A DNA stretch of 64,000 bases from CAZKNJ01 sp964554185. Lineage in GTDB: Bacteria > 4484-113. Below, piece after piece: positions 1-8,565 of this stretch. Position numbers and translations under genes: made by a program. Each line of letters starts with the position of its first letter. Position 1 is the stretch's first letter. The notes under the pieces are model-generated. The model ran no database searches and was not told where the DNA came from. It worked only from the letters and a program-made list of their open reading frames with translations. The stretch is from assembly GCA_964554185.1 (NCBI GenBank), contig CAZKNJ010000006.1:1-64000 (forward strand). Direction: 5' to 3'.

Positions 1-5
1 CCATC

Positions 6-14
6 TGCTACAAT
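6..14 (+). promoter_or_regulatory. Extended -10 promoter of mscS
   Basis: TGCTACAAT reads as a TGn extended -10 element with one mismatch to TATAAT. The expected transcription start is near base 21, giving a leader of about 23 nt that still contains the GGGGG ribosome site before ATG 44. The -35 region lies outside the window. Confidence 0.5.
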
Positions 15-43
15 CGGGGGAGATGCTGCACGGGGGAACAACC

Positions 44-1072
44 ATGATGCTCGCACTGCTGCAAACGCCGGCCATTGACGGCGGCGACACCTCCACCGCC
101 GAAGCCATCCAGGACGCGCTGGGCGTCTCCTACTGGGTTTCGGCCTGGCACGACGTGCTGTCCTGGTTCCAGCTCCACGGGGCGAACATCATCCTGATAC
201 TGCTGCTCGCGTGGCTGCTGAGCTACTTCGCACGGATGATCATCGGGCGCGTCACCGCAGTAATTGCCGACTCCCACCGGGGCGACGACCTCGCGGCGGT
301 TGAGCAGGAAAAGCGCACCAAGACCGTGTGGTCGCTCTTCGCCACCGCCGTGCGCGCGGTCATCTACACCGTCGCCGCGCTGATGATACTCGCCGAAGTG
401 GGCATCAACATCACCGCCCTCCTGGCCGGCGCCGGCATCGCCGGCATTGCGCTGGGCTTCGGCGCCCAGAGCGTGGTCAAGGACATGCTCGCGGGGCTGT
501 TCATGCTGATTGAGGACCAGTACCGCGTGGGCGACATTATCCAGGTCAACGGCGGCGAGTTCGGCGGCGCGGTGGAGAAAATGACGCTGCGCACCACCTG
601 GCTGCGGTCGCTGGACGGCAACGTGCACATCATCCCCAACGGCAGCATCAACGCCATCAGCAACTTCACCCACACCTGGTCGCGCACGGAGCTGGAGTTC
701 GGCATCAGCTACGGCGATGACGTTGACACCGCTATCCGCGTCATCCAGGAAACTGCGGACGCGCTGGCGCAGGAAGAGCCGTGGAGCGCGATGATACTGG
801 AGCCGCCGGAAATGCTCGGCGTGGACGAGCTGGGCGATTCCGCCGTCACCATCAAAATGCTCATCAAGACCGTGCCCATTGAGCAGTGGCGCATCGGCCG
901 CGAAATGCGCCGCCGCGTGAAGTACGCGCTGGAGGCGGCGGGAATGACCATCCCGTTCCCACAGGTCACGGTGAGCCACCTGGACGGCAAGCCTAAAGAT
1001 GCTCCTGCCGCAAAAGCCTCGCCGGAAGCCCGCCCCGTCGATGTGGATTCCAGCCCGCATCCGGATGCGTAG
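44..1072 (+). CDS. mscS: Small-conductance mechanosensitive channel (MscS family)
   Basis: Inner-membrane channel that opens under membrane tension and releases solutes on hypo-osmotic shock. The 342-residue protein has hydrophobic segments near residues 42-60 and 95-120, then the glycine/alanine-rich pore helix (GAGIAGIALGFGAQSVVKD) followed by the beta domain beginning VGDIIQV, which is the classic MscS order. ATG 44 is preferred over the in-frame ATG 23 because a GGGGG tract lies 7 nt before it, whereas the purine tract before ATG 23 is almost adjacent. The C-terminal tail is Ala/Pro-rich and probably disordered. The gene ends 3 nt from the convergent polymerase gene. Confidence 0.92.
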   Translation: MMLALLQTPAIDGGDTSTAEAIQDALGVSYWVSAWHDVLSWFQLHGANIILILLLAWLLSYFARMIIGRVTAVIADSHRGDDLAAVEQEKRTKTVWSLFATAVRAVIYTVAALMILAEVGINITALLAGAGIAGIALGFGAQSVVKDMLAGLFMLIEDQYRVGDIIQVNGGEFGGAVEKMTLRTTWLRSLDGNVHIIPNGSINAISNFTHTWSRTELEFGISYGDDVDTAIRVIQETADALAQEEPWSAMILEPPEMLGVDELGDSAVTIKMLIKTVPIEQWRIGREMRRRVKYALEAAGMTIPFPQVTVSHLDGKPKDAPAAKASPEARPVDVDSSPHPDA

Positions 1073-1075
1073 CGC

Positions 1076-3235
1076 TCACTCGCGGCCAACAGTGAATCCC
1101 TGCACGCGCTTGTAGGTCTCCTCCAGGCGCTTCTGGTAGTAGGGGATGTTGGCGTCGGGCTGCTGCGGGTCGTATTCGCTGAGCAGCTTCGCCGCCTCGT
1201 AGGCCTTCACCTTCGGAGACTCGCCGCTGATGTAATAGCTCACGGGGTCGCCGGGCTTGTAGCGGTTGGGGTTCTTCAGCGCCATCTCGTACTGCGCCTG
1301 ACGGTTGCGCCGCGTGGTCTCCAGCTTGCGCTGATAAGTTGAAAGCGAATCCACCAGTATCTCCGTCTTCGCCAGTTCGCGCACGGGGATTTCGCCGTCG
1401 GCCAGCGTGCGCTTCAGCCCCTCGTAGAGCCCTTCCACTTCAGCTGCCCTATCCTGCAGTATCAGCCGGATGCTGTCCTCAATGAAGCGGCGCAGGAACG
1501 GCTCCAGGCCGCGCGATTTCATCCCGCTGCCCTTGATGGTCACGCGCCCGTCCGCGTCCAACAACGCGTAGTTCTTCACTTTGTACGAGAGCATCGCTTC
1601 GTAGACGCCGCCCAGCTCCACGTCCACGCCTTCCGGCATCTGCGCATTCACCTTCTCCACGAAGCCCTCGTAATCTCCGGACTTCACGTATCCTTCCGGC
1701 GGCACCAGGTAGATGCCGTCGGTGTCAATCTCGGCGATGCTCGCGCCCAGCCCCTCCACTATATCCGCCATCTGCTGCACCGTCTGCTGTCCTTTCGCCG
1801 TCACCCGTTCGGCCATATCCAGGTCGGCGAAGTTCATCCGTGAGGTGCCGAGGTAGCCGTAGAAGCTGTTGATGACTATCTTGAAGGTGCCCTGCCGGGC
1901 GTCCAACTGGGCGAACCGCCGCGGGTCCTTGAGCAACCTCAGTTCGTGCTTGATCTCCAACCGCCGCTTGAGCAGCTCCCGCAGCGAGGCTTCATACGCG
2001 CCCAGGCGGTCGCCCTGCGGGAAGTACTTGTGGTGCAGGATGAGCGAAGGATACAGGCTGGCTACATCCACGTTGATGACCGGCTTGAGCACGCCGGTGG
2101 CGCGCAGGTCGGTGTACCCGCCGGCGAACATGCGCCCCTCCGCCGGATACGGCACGGCCACCGCCTGCCGGTAGTACTCGCGCAGTAGCAGCGCGTTGAT
2201 TTTGGTGGCGTTGCCCTTGATGATGCAATCCTCCAGCGTGTAGGGGAGCATCTGACTGAGGTGGAAAAAGTTCTGGATGAGCGTGCGCACCACGCCGTCG
2301 GTTTCCTCCAGCGCCGCCCGCACGTCTTCGTCTTCCCGCACCTTGGTGCGCAGCCCCAGGTAGTGTGCCAAGTACGGCAGGTCGTAGCTATCCATCTCGC
2401 GCTTGAAGATGTCGTAGCCCTGCGCCAGAATCCAGGTGTCCACCAGGCTGCGGCCGAAGACGCGCAGGCGCGGGAACTCCAGCCGCCGCTCTGCCAGCGG
2501 CATGGTGTAGCGTTCGCTCCAGGCTTCGCGCCCGCCGCGTCCGAGCTTGAGCTTGACCTTGTGCTTTCGCGCGCGCGCGGCGATGAAATCCAGTATGGTC
2601 TTGAAGAGGTTGTGGCCGCAAACAACATCGGGATCGGTTTCCTGTACTAGCGCTACGAAACGCTCTAGCATCTCCTTTTCGCTCAACTCACTGGCGGTGA
2701 GCACGGTTACGTCGTCCCCGCACTTCACTCCCAGTTCTTCAATACGCTGCGACTTGTCCGCCGGGTCGGCCAGCTCCTCGGGCGCATTCAGCCGCAGCGC
2801 GAGGTGCACCACCCGCACCTCCCCCCACTCCATTCCCCGGAAGTGAGTCTTGCCGCTTGCCAACAGATACTGGTGCGCGAACTCCTTCACCTCGTAATAG
2901 GGCTGCTGGTCGTAGTCGCTTCGGTGCGAGCGGTAGTGCCTTGCCAGCAGCTTCACCGCTTCGTCGTACTCGCCGCAATTGCCGAAACGCGCAAGCAGCG
3001 TGAAACCTGCATCGCCAATGAGCCGCTGCACCTCGCAGTCCACTTCCGCGTCCTTGAGTATCCTCTCGCCGTCCAGATAGATGAACGGCTGGAACCGCTC
3101 GGCGCTTTCCTCCACCTCTCCGTGCTCATCTCGCACGAATACCTTGGCGGCGCTCTCGGCCACGTCAAAGTCCACCGCAGTAATGCGTTCGGTTTGGTCG
3201 CTGCCAAATAGCAGTTGGTCAAGCTCACTGGCCAT
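1076..3235 (-). CDS. Family B DNA polymerase, exonuclease motifs degenerate
   Basis: DNA-templated DNA polymerase of the bacterial family B group, 719 residues. Polymerase motif A (DVASLYPSLI, about residue 390), motif B (KIVINSFYGYLG, about 452) and motif C (DTDG, about 502) are intact, as is the later YKVKNYALL / KGSGMKSR region. The N-terminal exonuclease domain is recognisable but lacks its carboxylates: the Exo I site reads LALRL where DIE is expected (about 143), the Exo II site reads GHNLFKTIL where the Asp is expected (about 206), and the Exo III YxxxD site is absent (about 303). ATG 3235 has AGGAG 10 nt upstream and overlaps the hydrolase gene by 11 nt. A longer frame starting further upstream lies wholly inside that gene. 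It may be a translesion or repair enzyme rather than a replicase; this is inference. Confidence 0.88.
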   Translation of the reverse strand: MASELDQLLFGSDQTERITAVDFDVAESAAKVFVRDEHGEVEESAERFQPFIYLDGERILKDAEVDCEVQRLIGDAGFTLLARFGNCGEYDEAVKLLARHYRSHRSDYDQQPYYEVKEFAHQYLLASGKTHFRGMEWGEVRVVHLALRLNAPEELADPADKSQRIEELGVKCGDDVTVLTASELSEKEMLERFVALVQETDPDVVCGHNLFKTILDFIAARARKHKVKLKLGRGGREAWSERYTMPLAERRLEFPRLRVFGRSLVDTWILAQGYDIFKREMDSYDLPYLAHYLGLRTKVREDEDVRAALEETDGVVRTLIQNFFHLSQMLPYTLEDCIIKGNATKINALLLREYYRQAVAVPYPAEGRMFAGGYTDLRATGVLKPVINVDVASLYPSLILHHKYFPQGDRLGAYEASLRELLKRRLEIKHELRLLKDPRRFAQLDARQGTFKIVINSFYGYLGTSRMNFADLDMAERVTAKGQQTVQQMADIVEGLGASIAEIDTDGIYLVPPEGYVKSGDYEGFVEKVNAQMPEGVDVELGGVYEAMLSYKVKNYALLDADGRVTIKGSGMKSRGLEPFLRRFIEDSIRLILQDRAAEVEGLYEGLKRTLADGEIPVRELAKTEILVDSLSTYQRKLETTRRNRQAQYEMALKNPNRYKPGDPVSYYISGESPKVKAYEAAKLLSEYDPQQPDANIPYYQKRLEETYKRVQGFTVGRE

Positions 3236-5216
3236 CGCGCAGCAACTCCTGGTTGACGTTGAACAGCAAGGTGGACGGCTTGTCCCGCCCGAGCGACACA
3301 CGCAGTTTCACCGGTTTCCCGTCGGGCGACGCCTGCTTGTTCAGCTCAAAACGCGGGTAGTTGCTGGCCGCCAGCGCCACCCGCAGCTTGTGCCCTTTGT
3401 TCACGACGTAGGCGATGTTTCCCAGATCCACCGCCACCGCGTAGTATTTCCCCCGCTCAATACGGCGGCTGCGCTCATACGGCGGCGGCAGCGACATCCG
3501 CGCGCTGGCATCCAGCAGCAGGAATGAAGTCCCGTCGGGATACACGTCCGTCAGCCGCACCGAGATATCCGCGTCCGGCGCGTCAACCGCCAGCTCAAAC
3601 TGCGCATGCACCTCGCCCACAATGGGCAGCGGCTTCTTCAACTCATCTGTAGTGAATGAGATTACGTCCGGACGCTGCTCCACCTCGCGCTGGTCCGCCG
3701 GTCCCGCCGACAGGTTGAGGTTGCGGCCGCCCCGAGTGGGCACCGGGTGCTGGGGATCGAACGTGAGCTCCACGCTATGGCTCGCGCGGTCGGGCAGTTC
3801 GCCCAGCATCCTCCCATTCGGCGCCAGGAACAGGACGGCTTCGTCCCCCGATGGAGGATAGTCCTCGGCCCGCACCCAGAAGTTCCCCGGCGCTCCGCGT
3901 TCGGCCAGCGCGCCCATCACGAAGTACTGCACCATGGGGTAGTTCCCGCTGAAGGCGTTATCCTCGCCCTTGAGGTAGTGGTCAAAGAACGCGACCGCGT
4001 CATCCACAAACGGCATCTCCGCCTGCGGCGGGAACTGTACCTCCCCCGCCGCCGCTTCAAACAGCGTGCCATGGCTCCACGGGCCCATTACAAGGTAGGT
4101 GCCCTGCGGCGAGCCGTTGGGCGCATGATGCCGCCGCAGGTCGTAGCCGCGAATCGTCCCCTCGGCGAAGGTGTCGTACCATCCGCCGATGTACATCGCT
4201 GGCGGGAACGGAGCAATGGCCCGTGTCTCCAAATCCAGCCCGCGCCAGAAGTCGTCGTAGCGCGGGTGCGCCAGCATTTGCTTCAGGCACTTCTCGTCCC
4301 AGTCGCTGCCGGAAAGCCAGCCCTCCACCTGCGCCTTCCGCAGCACTCCGCCGGGATACACCGCGTCGTGGTAGAGGCTGGTGGCCGCCACCATTATCAC
4401 CTGCGCCTTTAGTGCCGGCGGCGCCGCGCCCGCCATCAGGTTCTGCGCGATGCCCATCGCCGAAGCGCCAATGGTGCCGACTGCGCCGTCGCACCATTCC
4501 TGTTGCGCCACCCACTGAACCGAATCGTAGCCGTCCTGCAGCTCGCCCCAGCCGTCGTGTAGGAACGCCACGTTCTCACCTTCGGAGTCGCCGCGTCCGC
4601 GCTGGTCCTGCGCCACAAACGCGTAGCCCTCCCGCGCCAGCACGGCGAACCGTTCGTTGGCCTTCCGTCCGTAGGGCGTGCGTAGCAGCACTGCAGGATA
4701 CTTCCCCTCCTCGTCCGGCAAGTACACCGTCGCCGCCAGCTTCACCTCGTCGCGCATCGGCGCCATCACCTGATCCAGTACTCGCACTGCTAGAAATAGC
4801 TCAAATGACAGCGACTGTGGACGGTAAGCGTTTACCGGCGCGGCGGCGCGCAGCTCTTGCACGGTAGGCAGCTGAGACTCCAGCTTCACGCCTCCGCTGG
4901 CTTCGTTGTAGTAGAGCGGATCGGCCGTGAACACGAGCATCTTCCCTGCATTGCCCACCTCGCGCGGTAGCTGCAACTCGAACTCACCGAAGTTGTTAGT
5001 CAACGTCTGCGCCTGCGGCCTGACGCTCTCATCGTCCGCTCGATTGCGCAAACTGGCCATCGTCACCGCGCCCACACTGATGCGTCCGAGCGGCAGTCCG
5101 CTATCCGTGTCCACCACCTTGCCGCGCAAAACCGGCGCGCCCACTCCCGTAGGCGCGCACGCAGCAAGCGCTGCAACCAGAGAGAGAAGTGTAAGTAGTT
5201 GAATCGCCCGTTTCAT
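3225..5216 (-). CDS. CocE/NonD-type alpha/beta hydrolase, lipoprotein
   Basis: Secreted or outer-membrane-anchored hydrolase of the X-Pro dipeptidyl peptidase (S15)/cocaine esterase family. A signal peptide ends in a lipobox (LAAC, Cys near residue 20). A short beta domain with the VDTDSGLPL motif (carboxypeptidase-regulatory type) comes next, then the alpha/beta hydrolase core from about residue 150, with RGRGDSEG, the nucleophile motif GASAMG, GGWYDTF, and the catalytic-His motif GPWSHG. The C-terminal third is the jelly-roll domain of the family. Length 663 residues. ATG 5216 is chosen over an in-frame GTG at 5222. It is translationally coupled to the V4R gene before it and the polymerase gene after it. 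The substrate cannot be told. Confidence 0.85.
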   Translation of the reverse strand: MKRAIQLLTLLSLVAALAACAPTGVGAPVLRGKVVDTDSGLPLGRISVGAVTMASLRNRADDESVRPQAQTLTNNFGEFELQLPREVGNAGKMLVFTADPLYYNEASGGVKLESQLPTVQELRAAAPVNAYRPQSLSFELFLAVRVLDQVMAPMRDEVKLAATVYLPDEEGKYPAVLLRTPYGRKANERFAVLAREGYAFVAQDQRGRGDSEGENVAFLHDGWGELQDGYDSVQWVAQQEWCDGAVGTIGASAMGIAQNLMAGAAPPALKAQVIMVAATSLYHDAVYPGGVLRKAQVEGWLSGSDWDEKCLKQMLAHPRYDDFWRGLDLETRAIAPFPPAMYIGGWYDTFAEGTIRGYDLRRHHAPNGSPQGTYLVMGPWSHGTLFEAAAGEVQFPPQAEMPFVDDAVAFFDHYLKGEDNAFSGNYPMVQYFVMGALAERGAPGNFWVRAEDYPPSGDEAVLFLAPNGRMLGELPDRASHSVELTFDPQHPVPTRGGRNLNLSAGPADQREVEQRPDVISFTTDELKKPLPIVGEVHAQFELAVDAPDADISVRLTDVYPDGTSFLLLDASARMSLPPPYERSRRIERGKYYAVAVDLGNIAYVVNKGHKLRVALAASNYPRFELNKQASPDGKPVKLRVSLGRDKPSTLLFNVNQELLRDGQ

Positions 5217-5218
5217 TT

Positions 5219-5776
5219 TCACAGCTCAAACATGCAGTAATCCGCTTCGGGATTGACGCTGATGCACACCGTCTCTTTCACGCGCTGGCGCGGATGCCCG
5301 CCGTACACCAGCGCGCCGCTGGCAAACCCGCTGATAAACCCGCAGGTAGGCATGGCGCTGTTACTCTGTACAAACGGCGAATTGGCGCACTTGAACACCC
5401 GCCCGCTGGTAACCGGCATCAGCTCAATCCTCGCGTCGGGCAAAAGCGCTCGCAGCGCGCCCAGCGCCGCCTCCACCGTGTCCTTGAGGCTCACCCGTAG
5501 CGGCCGCCGCTTGATCGCGCCCAGCTCGCTGAACGCGATTTCGCCCGCGAAGAACGCCACTTCGGTAAACGCCTCGCTCTCCATCAGCCGCTCCACCAGC
5601 TCCTTGACCGGTATCGCTGAAAGCGCACCGATGTCCTTGGTCTGCTCCAGCGTGGCCAGCGTAGTGTGATACTCCTGTTCCAGCTTACGGCAAAGCGAAA
5701 GGTCGTGGCGCGCGAGCGCCAGCCACAGCGAGTAGTACACGATTGGCGCAATGCGCGGCGGAGCCTCCATCGGCAC
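5219..5776 (-). CDS. V4R (4-vinyl reductase) domain protein
   Basis: Small protein of 185 residues whose C-terminal half matches the V4R fold, a small-molecule/metal binding domain found in sensors and in bacteriochlorophyll enzymes. The spaced cysteines typical of the domain are present: FKCANSPF, PTCGFISG, ETVCISV and DYCMFEL at the extreme end. There is no attached output domain, so this is a stand-alone V4R protein. The GTG at 5776 is taken as start because GGAGAGG lies upstream; ATG 5770 is the alternative. The stop overlaps the start of the hydrolase gene, making it first in a V4R-hydrolase-polymerase unit. Confidence 0.72.
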   Translation of the reverse strand: MPMEAPPRIAPIVYYSLWLALARHDLSLCRKLEQEYHTTLATLEQTKDIGALSAIPVKELVERLMESEAFTEVAFFAGEIAFSELGAIKRRPLRVSLKDTVEAALGALRALLPDARIELMPVTSGRVFKCANSPFVQSNSAMPTCGFISGFASGALVYGGHPRQRVKETVCISVNPEADYCMFEL

Positions 5777-5838
5777 AATTCTACCAGAGCCTCTCCTTTA
5801 TACCTGATAACCGCACCTTCAACTGAGAAGGGGCCGGA

Positions 5839-5892
5839 GTGGCGACCTCCAGGTCGCCACACCACTGAATCGCGCGACCTGGAGGTCGCGCG
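5839..5892. repeat. Pair of 22-nt palindromes between V4R gene and flgF
   Basis: Two near-perfect palindromes lie 10 nt apart. The first (5839-5860) has 10-bp arms GTGGCGACCT/AGGTCGCCAC around CC. The second (5871-5892) has arms CGCGCGACCT/AGGTCGCGCG around GG. They share the core GCGACCT..AGGTCGC, and each can form a hairpin. They lie between two divergent genes, so they may be a REP-like element or a dimeric repressor site. Confidence 0.7.
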
Positions 5893-5951
5893 TCCGGTTA
5901 CAGGAACTCCCCCTAAATCTCCCGCCCGCGCAACCGATACATCTATTAGCG

Positions 5952-6716
5952 ATGGTTCGCGGCCTATACACACTTGCGGCCGGGATGCTGACTGCCTCGG
6001 AGCAGCTGGATATCACGGCCAACAATCTGGCGAATGTCGATACCGCCGGCTTCAAGCGCGACCTGCTGCGCTACATCTCCGAGCCCACGATGGACCTCTC
6101 GCGGGTGGAGCGGCGCAACGGCGAATCGCTGATGCAGCCTATCGGCACACTCAGCACCGGCACGCTGGACACCAGCGTCCACACCGACTTCTCTCCCGGG
6201 GTGCTGGAGCGCACCGAGCGCAAGCTGGACGCTGCCATCGCCGGCGACGGCTTCTTTGTCGTCAGCGACGGTAACCGCGAGCTGTACACCCGTGCGGGGA
6301 ATTTCACCATTTCCGCCGCGGGGCAGCTCGTAACTCCTTCCGGGCTCATCGTGCAGGGAACCGGCGGCGCAATTGAGGTCGGTGGCTATGCCGACCTAGC
6401 CATCGGCGAAACCGGCGAGGTGTATGGCGACGGCGAAGTGATTGCCCAGCTACGGCTGGTGAACTTCGCCGACCCGCAGGCGCTCGAAAAGGTGGGCGGC
6501 AATGCCTTTGCCGCCGGCACGGGCGCGGCACCCGACCCGGTGCTTTTCCCGCGCCTGATTCCCGGCGAACTGGAGAAATCCAACGCCGGAGTGGTGGACG
6601 AGATGGTGCGGCTCATCGCTACCATGCGGCACTTTGAGGCCGCAGCCAAAGTCGTGACCGCAACGGATGACACGCTGTCGCTGGCGGCATCCCGCGTGGG
6701 CACAGTGAACCAGTAA
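5952..6716 (+). CDS. flgF: Flagellar proximal rod protein FlgF
   Basis: Structural protein of the flagellar rod in the periplasm. The N terminus carries the rod/hook signature (GLYTLAAGMLTASEQLDITANNLANVDTAGFKRD), the centre has the FlgE/F/G region (AIAGDGFFVV), and the C terminus has the conserved ELEKSNAGVVDEMVRLI helix. At 254 residues the length fits FlgF. No clear Shine-Dalgarno sequence precedes ATG 5952. It is followed by its paralogue flgG, the usual order, which supports FlgF over FlgG. Confidence 0.93.
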   Translation: MVRGLYTLAAGMLTASEQLDITANNLANVDTAGFKRDLLRYISEPTMDLSRVERRNGESLMQPIGTLSTGTLDTSVHTDFSPGVLERTERKLDAAIAGDGFFVVSDGNRELYTRAGNFTISAAGQLVTPSGLIVQGTGGAIEVGGYADLAIGETGEVYGDGEVIAQLRLVNFADPQALEKVGGNAFAAGTGAAPDPVLFPRLIPGELEKSNAGVVDEMVRLIATMRHFEAAAKVVTATDDTLSLAASRVGTVNQ

Positions 6717-6813
6717 AACCGGGGAAGGACGGCCGGCGTCCGCACCAGGCGGACGGGCTCCGGCAGCGGATCGGCTGAAGCTGCCCCTTTCCCCCGAAAA
6801 TGGAGTAACGCCT

Positions 6814-7602
6814 ATGATGCGCGCGCTTTACACCGGAGCCAGCGGGATGAACGCCCAGCAGTTCCGCATTGATGTGACGGCGAACAACCTCGCCAACGCC
6901 AACACTACCGGCTTCAAGACCGACCGCGCCGAGTTTGAGGACCTGCTCTACCAGGCGCTGCGGACGCCCGGCGGCACATCCGCCACCGGCGTGCAGTTCC
7001 CTACCGGCCTGCTCGTGGGCCTGGGCGTGCGCCCCGTCGCCACCGCCAAGCACTTCTCGCAGGGCTCACTGGTGCAGACCGACGGGCAGCTGGACCTGGC
7101 GGTTGAGGGTGAAGGCTTCTTTGAAGTCACCCTCCCCGACGGCACTTCCGGCTACACCCGCTCCGGCTCGTTCAAGATGGACAGCGAGGGCAACGTCGTC
7201 ACCGCCGACGGCTTCGCGCTCATCCCCAACATTACTATTCCGCCGGACGCCACCGGCATCGTGGCTACGGTTGACGGCAATGTGTCGGTGCAGACGCCCG
7301 GCACTCCCACGCTAACCAATGTTGGCCAGATCACTCTCGTTCGTTTCCAGAACCCGCAGGGCCTGCAGGCGATGGGCAGCAGCTACTTCATCGAGTCCGA
7401 GGCCAGCGGCGCGCCCCTCGCCGACGTTCCCGGCAGCAACGGCTACGGCTTTGTGCGCCAGGGCTGGCTGGAGTCGAGCAACGTGTCCATCGTGGAGGAA
7501 ATGGTCAGCCTGATAATGGGCCAGCGCGCCTACGAGGCCAATTCGCGCTCCGTCACCACCGGCGATGAGATGCTCAACACCGCTGTGAACATGAAACGGT
7601 AA
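6814..7602 (+). CDS. flgG: Flagellar distal rod protein FlgG
   Basis: Distal rod subunit that carries the drive shaft through the P and L rings. It begins MMRALYTGASGMNAQQ with the ITANNLAN-like box (VTANNLANANTTGFKTDRAEFEDLLYQ), has the EGEGFFEV centre, and ends in the SNVSIVEEMVSLIMGQRAYEAN helix typical of FlgG. Length 262 residues, the usual size. GGAG lies 9 nt before ATG 6814. It is separated from flgF by 97 nt and followed by flgA after 3 nt, consistent with one transcript. Confidence 0.95.
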   Translation: MMRALYTGASGMNAQQFRIDVTANNLANANTTGFKTDRAEFEDLLYQALRTPGGTSATGVQFPTGLLVGLGVRPVATAKHFSQGSLVQTDGQLDLAVEGEGFFEVTLPDGTSGYTRSGSFKMDSEGNVVTADGFALIPNITIPPDATGIVATVDGNVSVQTPGTPTLTNVGQITLVRFQNPQGLQAMGSSYFIESEASGAPLADVPGSNGYGFVRQGWLESSNVSIVEEMVSLIMGQRAYEANSRSVTTGDEMLNTAVNMKR

Positions 7603-7605
7603 GTT

Positions 7606-8565
7606 ATGCGCTTCCTGCTGACAGCTGCGCTGTTCATCGCCGCCATGCTGGCGGGTTCGGCGCACGCGGACGAGCCGCTGGCAGTCGTCACGCTACCGGC
7701 CTCGGTTGAGGTGGACAGCCTGCGACCCCGGCTGGGGCAGGTTGCGCGGGTGGAAAGCCGCAGCCCCTCATTGGCCGACCGCCTGTTGCGCATCGCCTTA
7801 CCACCGCTGGATCCGGCGCAAAAGGAATACACCCTTAGCCGAAAGCTCCTAGCGGGTCTCATCGCCGATGCGGGCGTTGCGCCAAGCTTGATCGCATTCG
7901 CCGGCGCGCCGGCCTGCACTGTCATCTTTCCCGGCGTCGTGTACACCGACACTGACATCCGCCGGTTTATCGCAGACGAACTGGACGAGTGTGGAATCAA
8001 CGTGGAGCTAATCGTCTTCCGCGAGTTCCCGCCGCTGGCGTCCACCGCCCCGTCACCTGCTCTAACACTGGTATTCCCCACTGCGGAGGGCGAACACCTG
8101 CCCTCTGCGCTGCGGCTGGTCTCCGGCGAACGCCACCTGCAGACTGTCAGCCTGCGCAACCATCTGAAGTTCCGCGTGCAGGCGCTGCACACCGTCGCCT
8201 CGGTTTATCGCGGCGCATCGGTGCTGCCCGGCAACTTCCAGCGCGGCGTCGCGGAGCTGCTGCCAGGTGCAGGGCTGCTCACCACTCCGCCGGAAGACGG
8301 AATGGAGTGGCGCGTGGACCTGCCCGCAGGGGTGCAGGTGCTCCCCTCCTACTTGTACGCCCCGCCGCTGGTTGGGCGCGGCGACATCGTCACCGTCAAG
8401 TTCGCGCAGGGCGCAGTGTCCGCCGAAACCACCGGCACCGCCCTGTCCACCGGCTCACGCGGACAGACCGTCACCGTGCGCCTGCCGTCCGGCGCGGTGA
8501 TTCGCGCCGTCGTCACCGGCCCCGGCACGGTGTCGGTCGGCGAAACGGAGGAAAACGATGCTTAG
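7606..8565 (+). CDS. flgA: Flagellar P-ring assembly chaperone FlgA
   Basis: Periplasmic chaperone needed to assemble the FlgI P-ring. A signal peptide (residues 1-21, ending AHA) leads into a divergent N-terminal region, then the SAF/ChapFlgA domain from about residue 185 (TVASVYRGASVLPGN, LPAGVQVLPSYL, VGRGDIVTVKF) and the closing beta unit GQTVTVRLPSGAVIRAVVTGPG. Length 319 residues. It starts 3 nt after the flgG stop and overlaps flgH by 8 nt. The N-terminal two thirds are poorly conserved, as is common in FlgA. Confidence 0.86.
   Translation: MRFLLTAALFIAAMLAGSAHADEPLAVVTLPASVEVDSLRPRLGQVARVESRSPSLADRLLRIALPPLDPAQKEYTLSRKLLAGLIADAGVAPSLIAFAGAPACTVIFPGVVYTDTDIRRFIADELDECGINVELIVFREFPPLASTAPSPALTLVFPTAEGEHLPSALRLVSGERHLQTVSLRNHLKFRVQALHTVASVYRGASVLPGNFQRGVAELLPGAGLLTTPPEDGMEWRVDLPAGVQVLPSYLYAPPLVGRGDIVTVKFAQGAVSAETTGTALSTGSRGQTVTVRLPSGAVIRAVVTGPGTVSVGETEENDA

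Noticed and set aside
8..1060. 350-codon open frame antisense to mscS
   Set aside because: It mirrors a clear MscS gene; the protein is low-complexity (Arg/His/Val-rich) with no family features, as expected of high-GC shadow frames.
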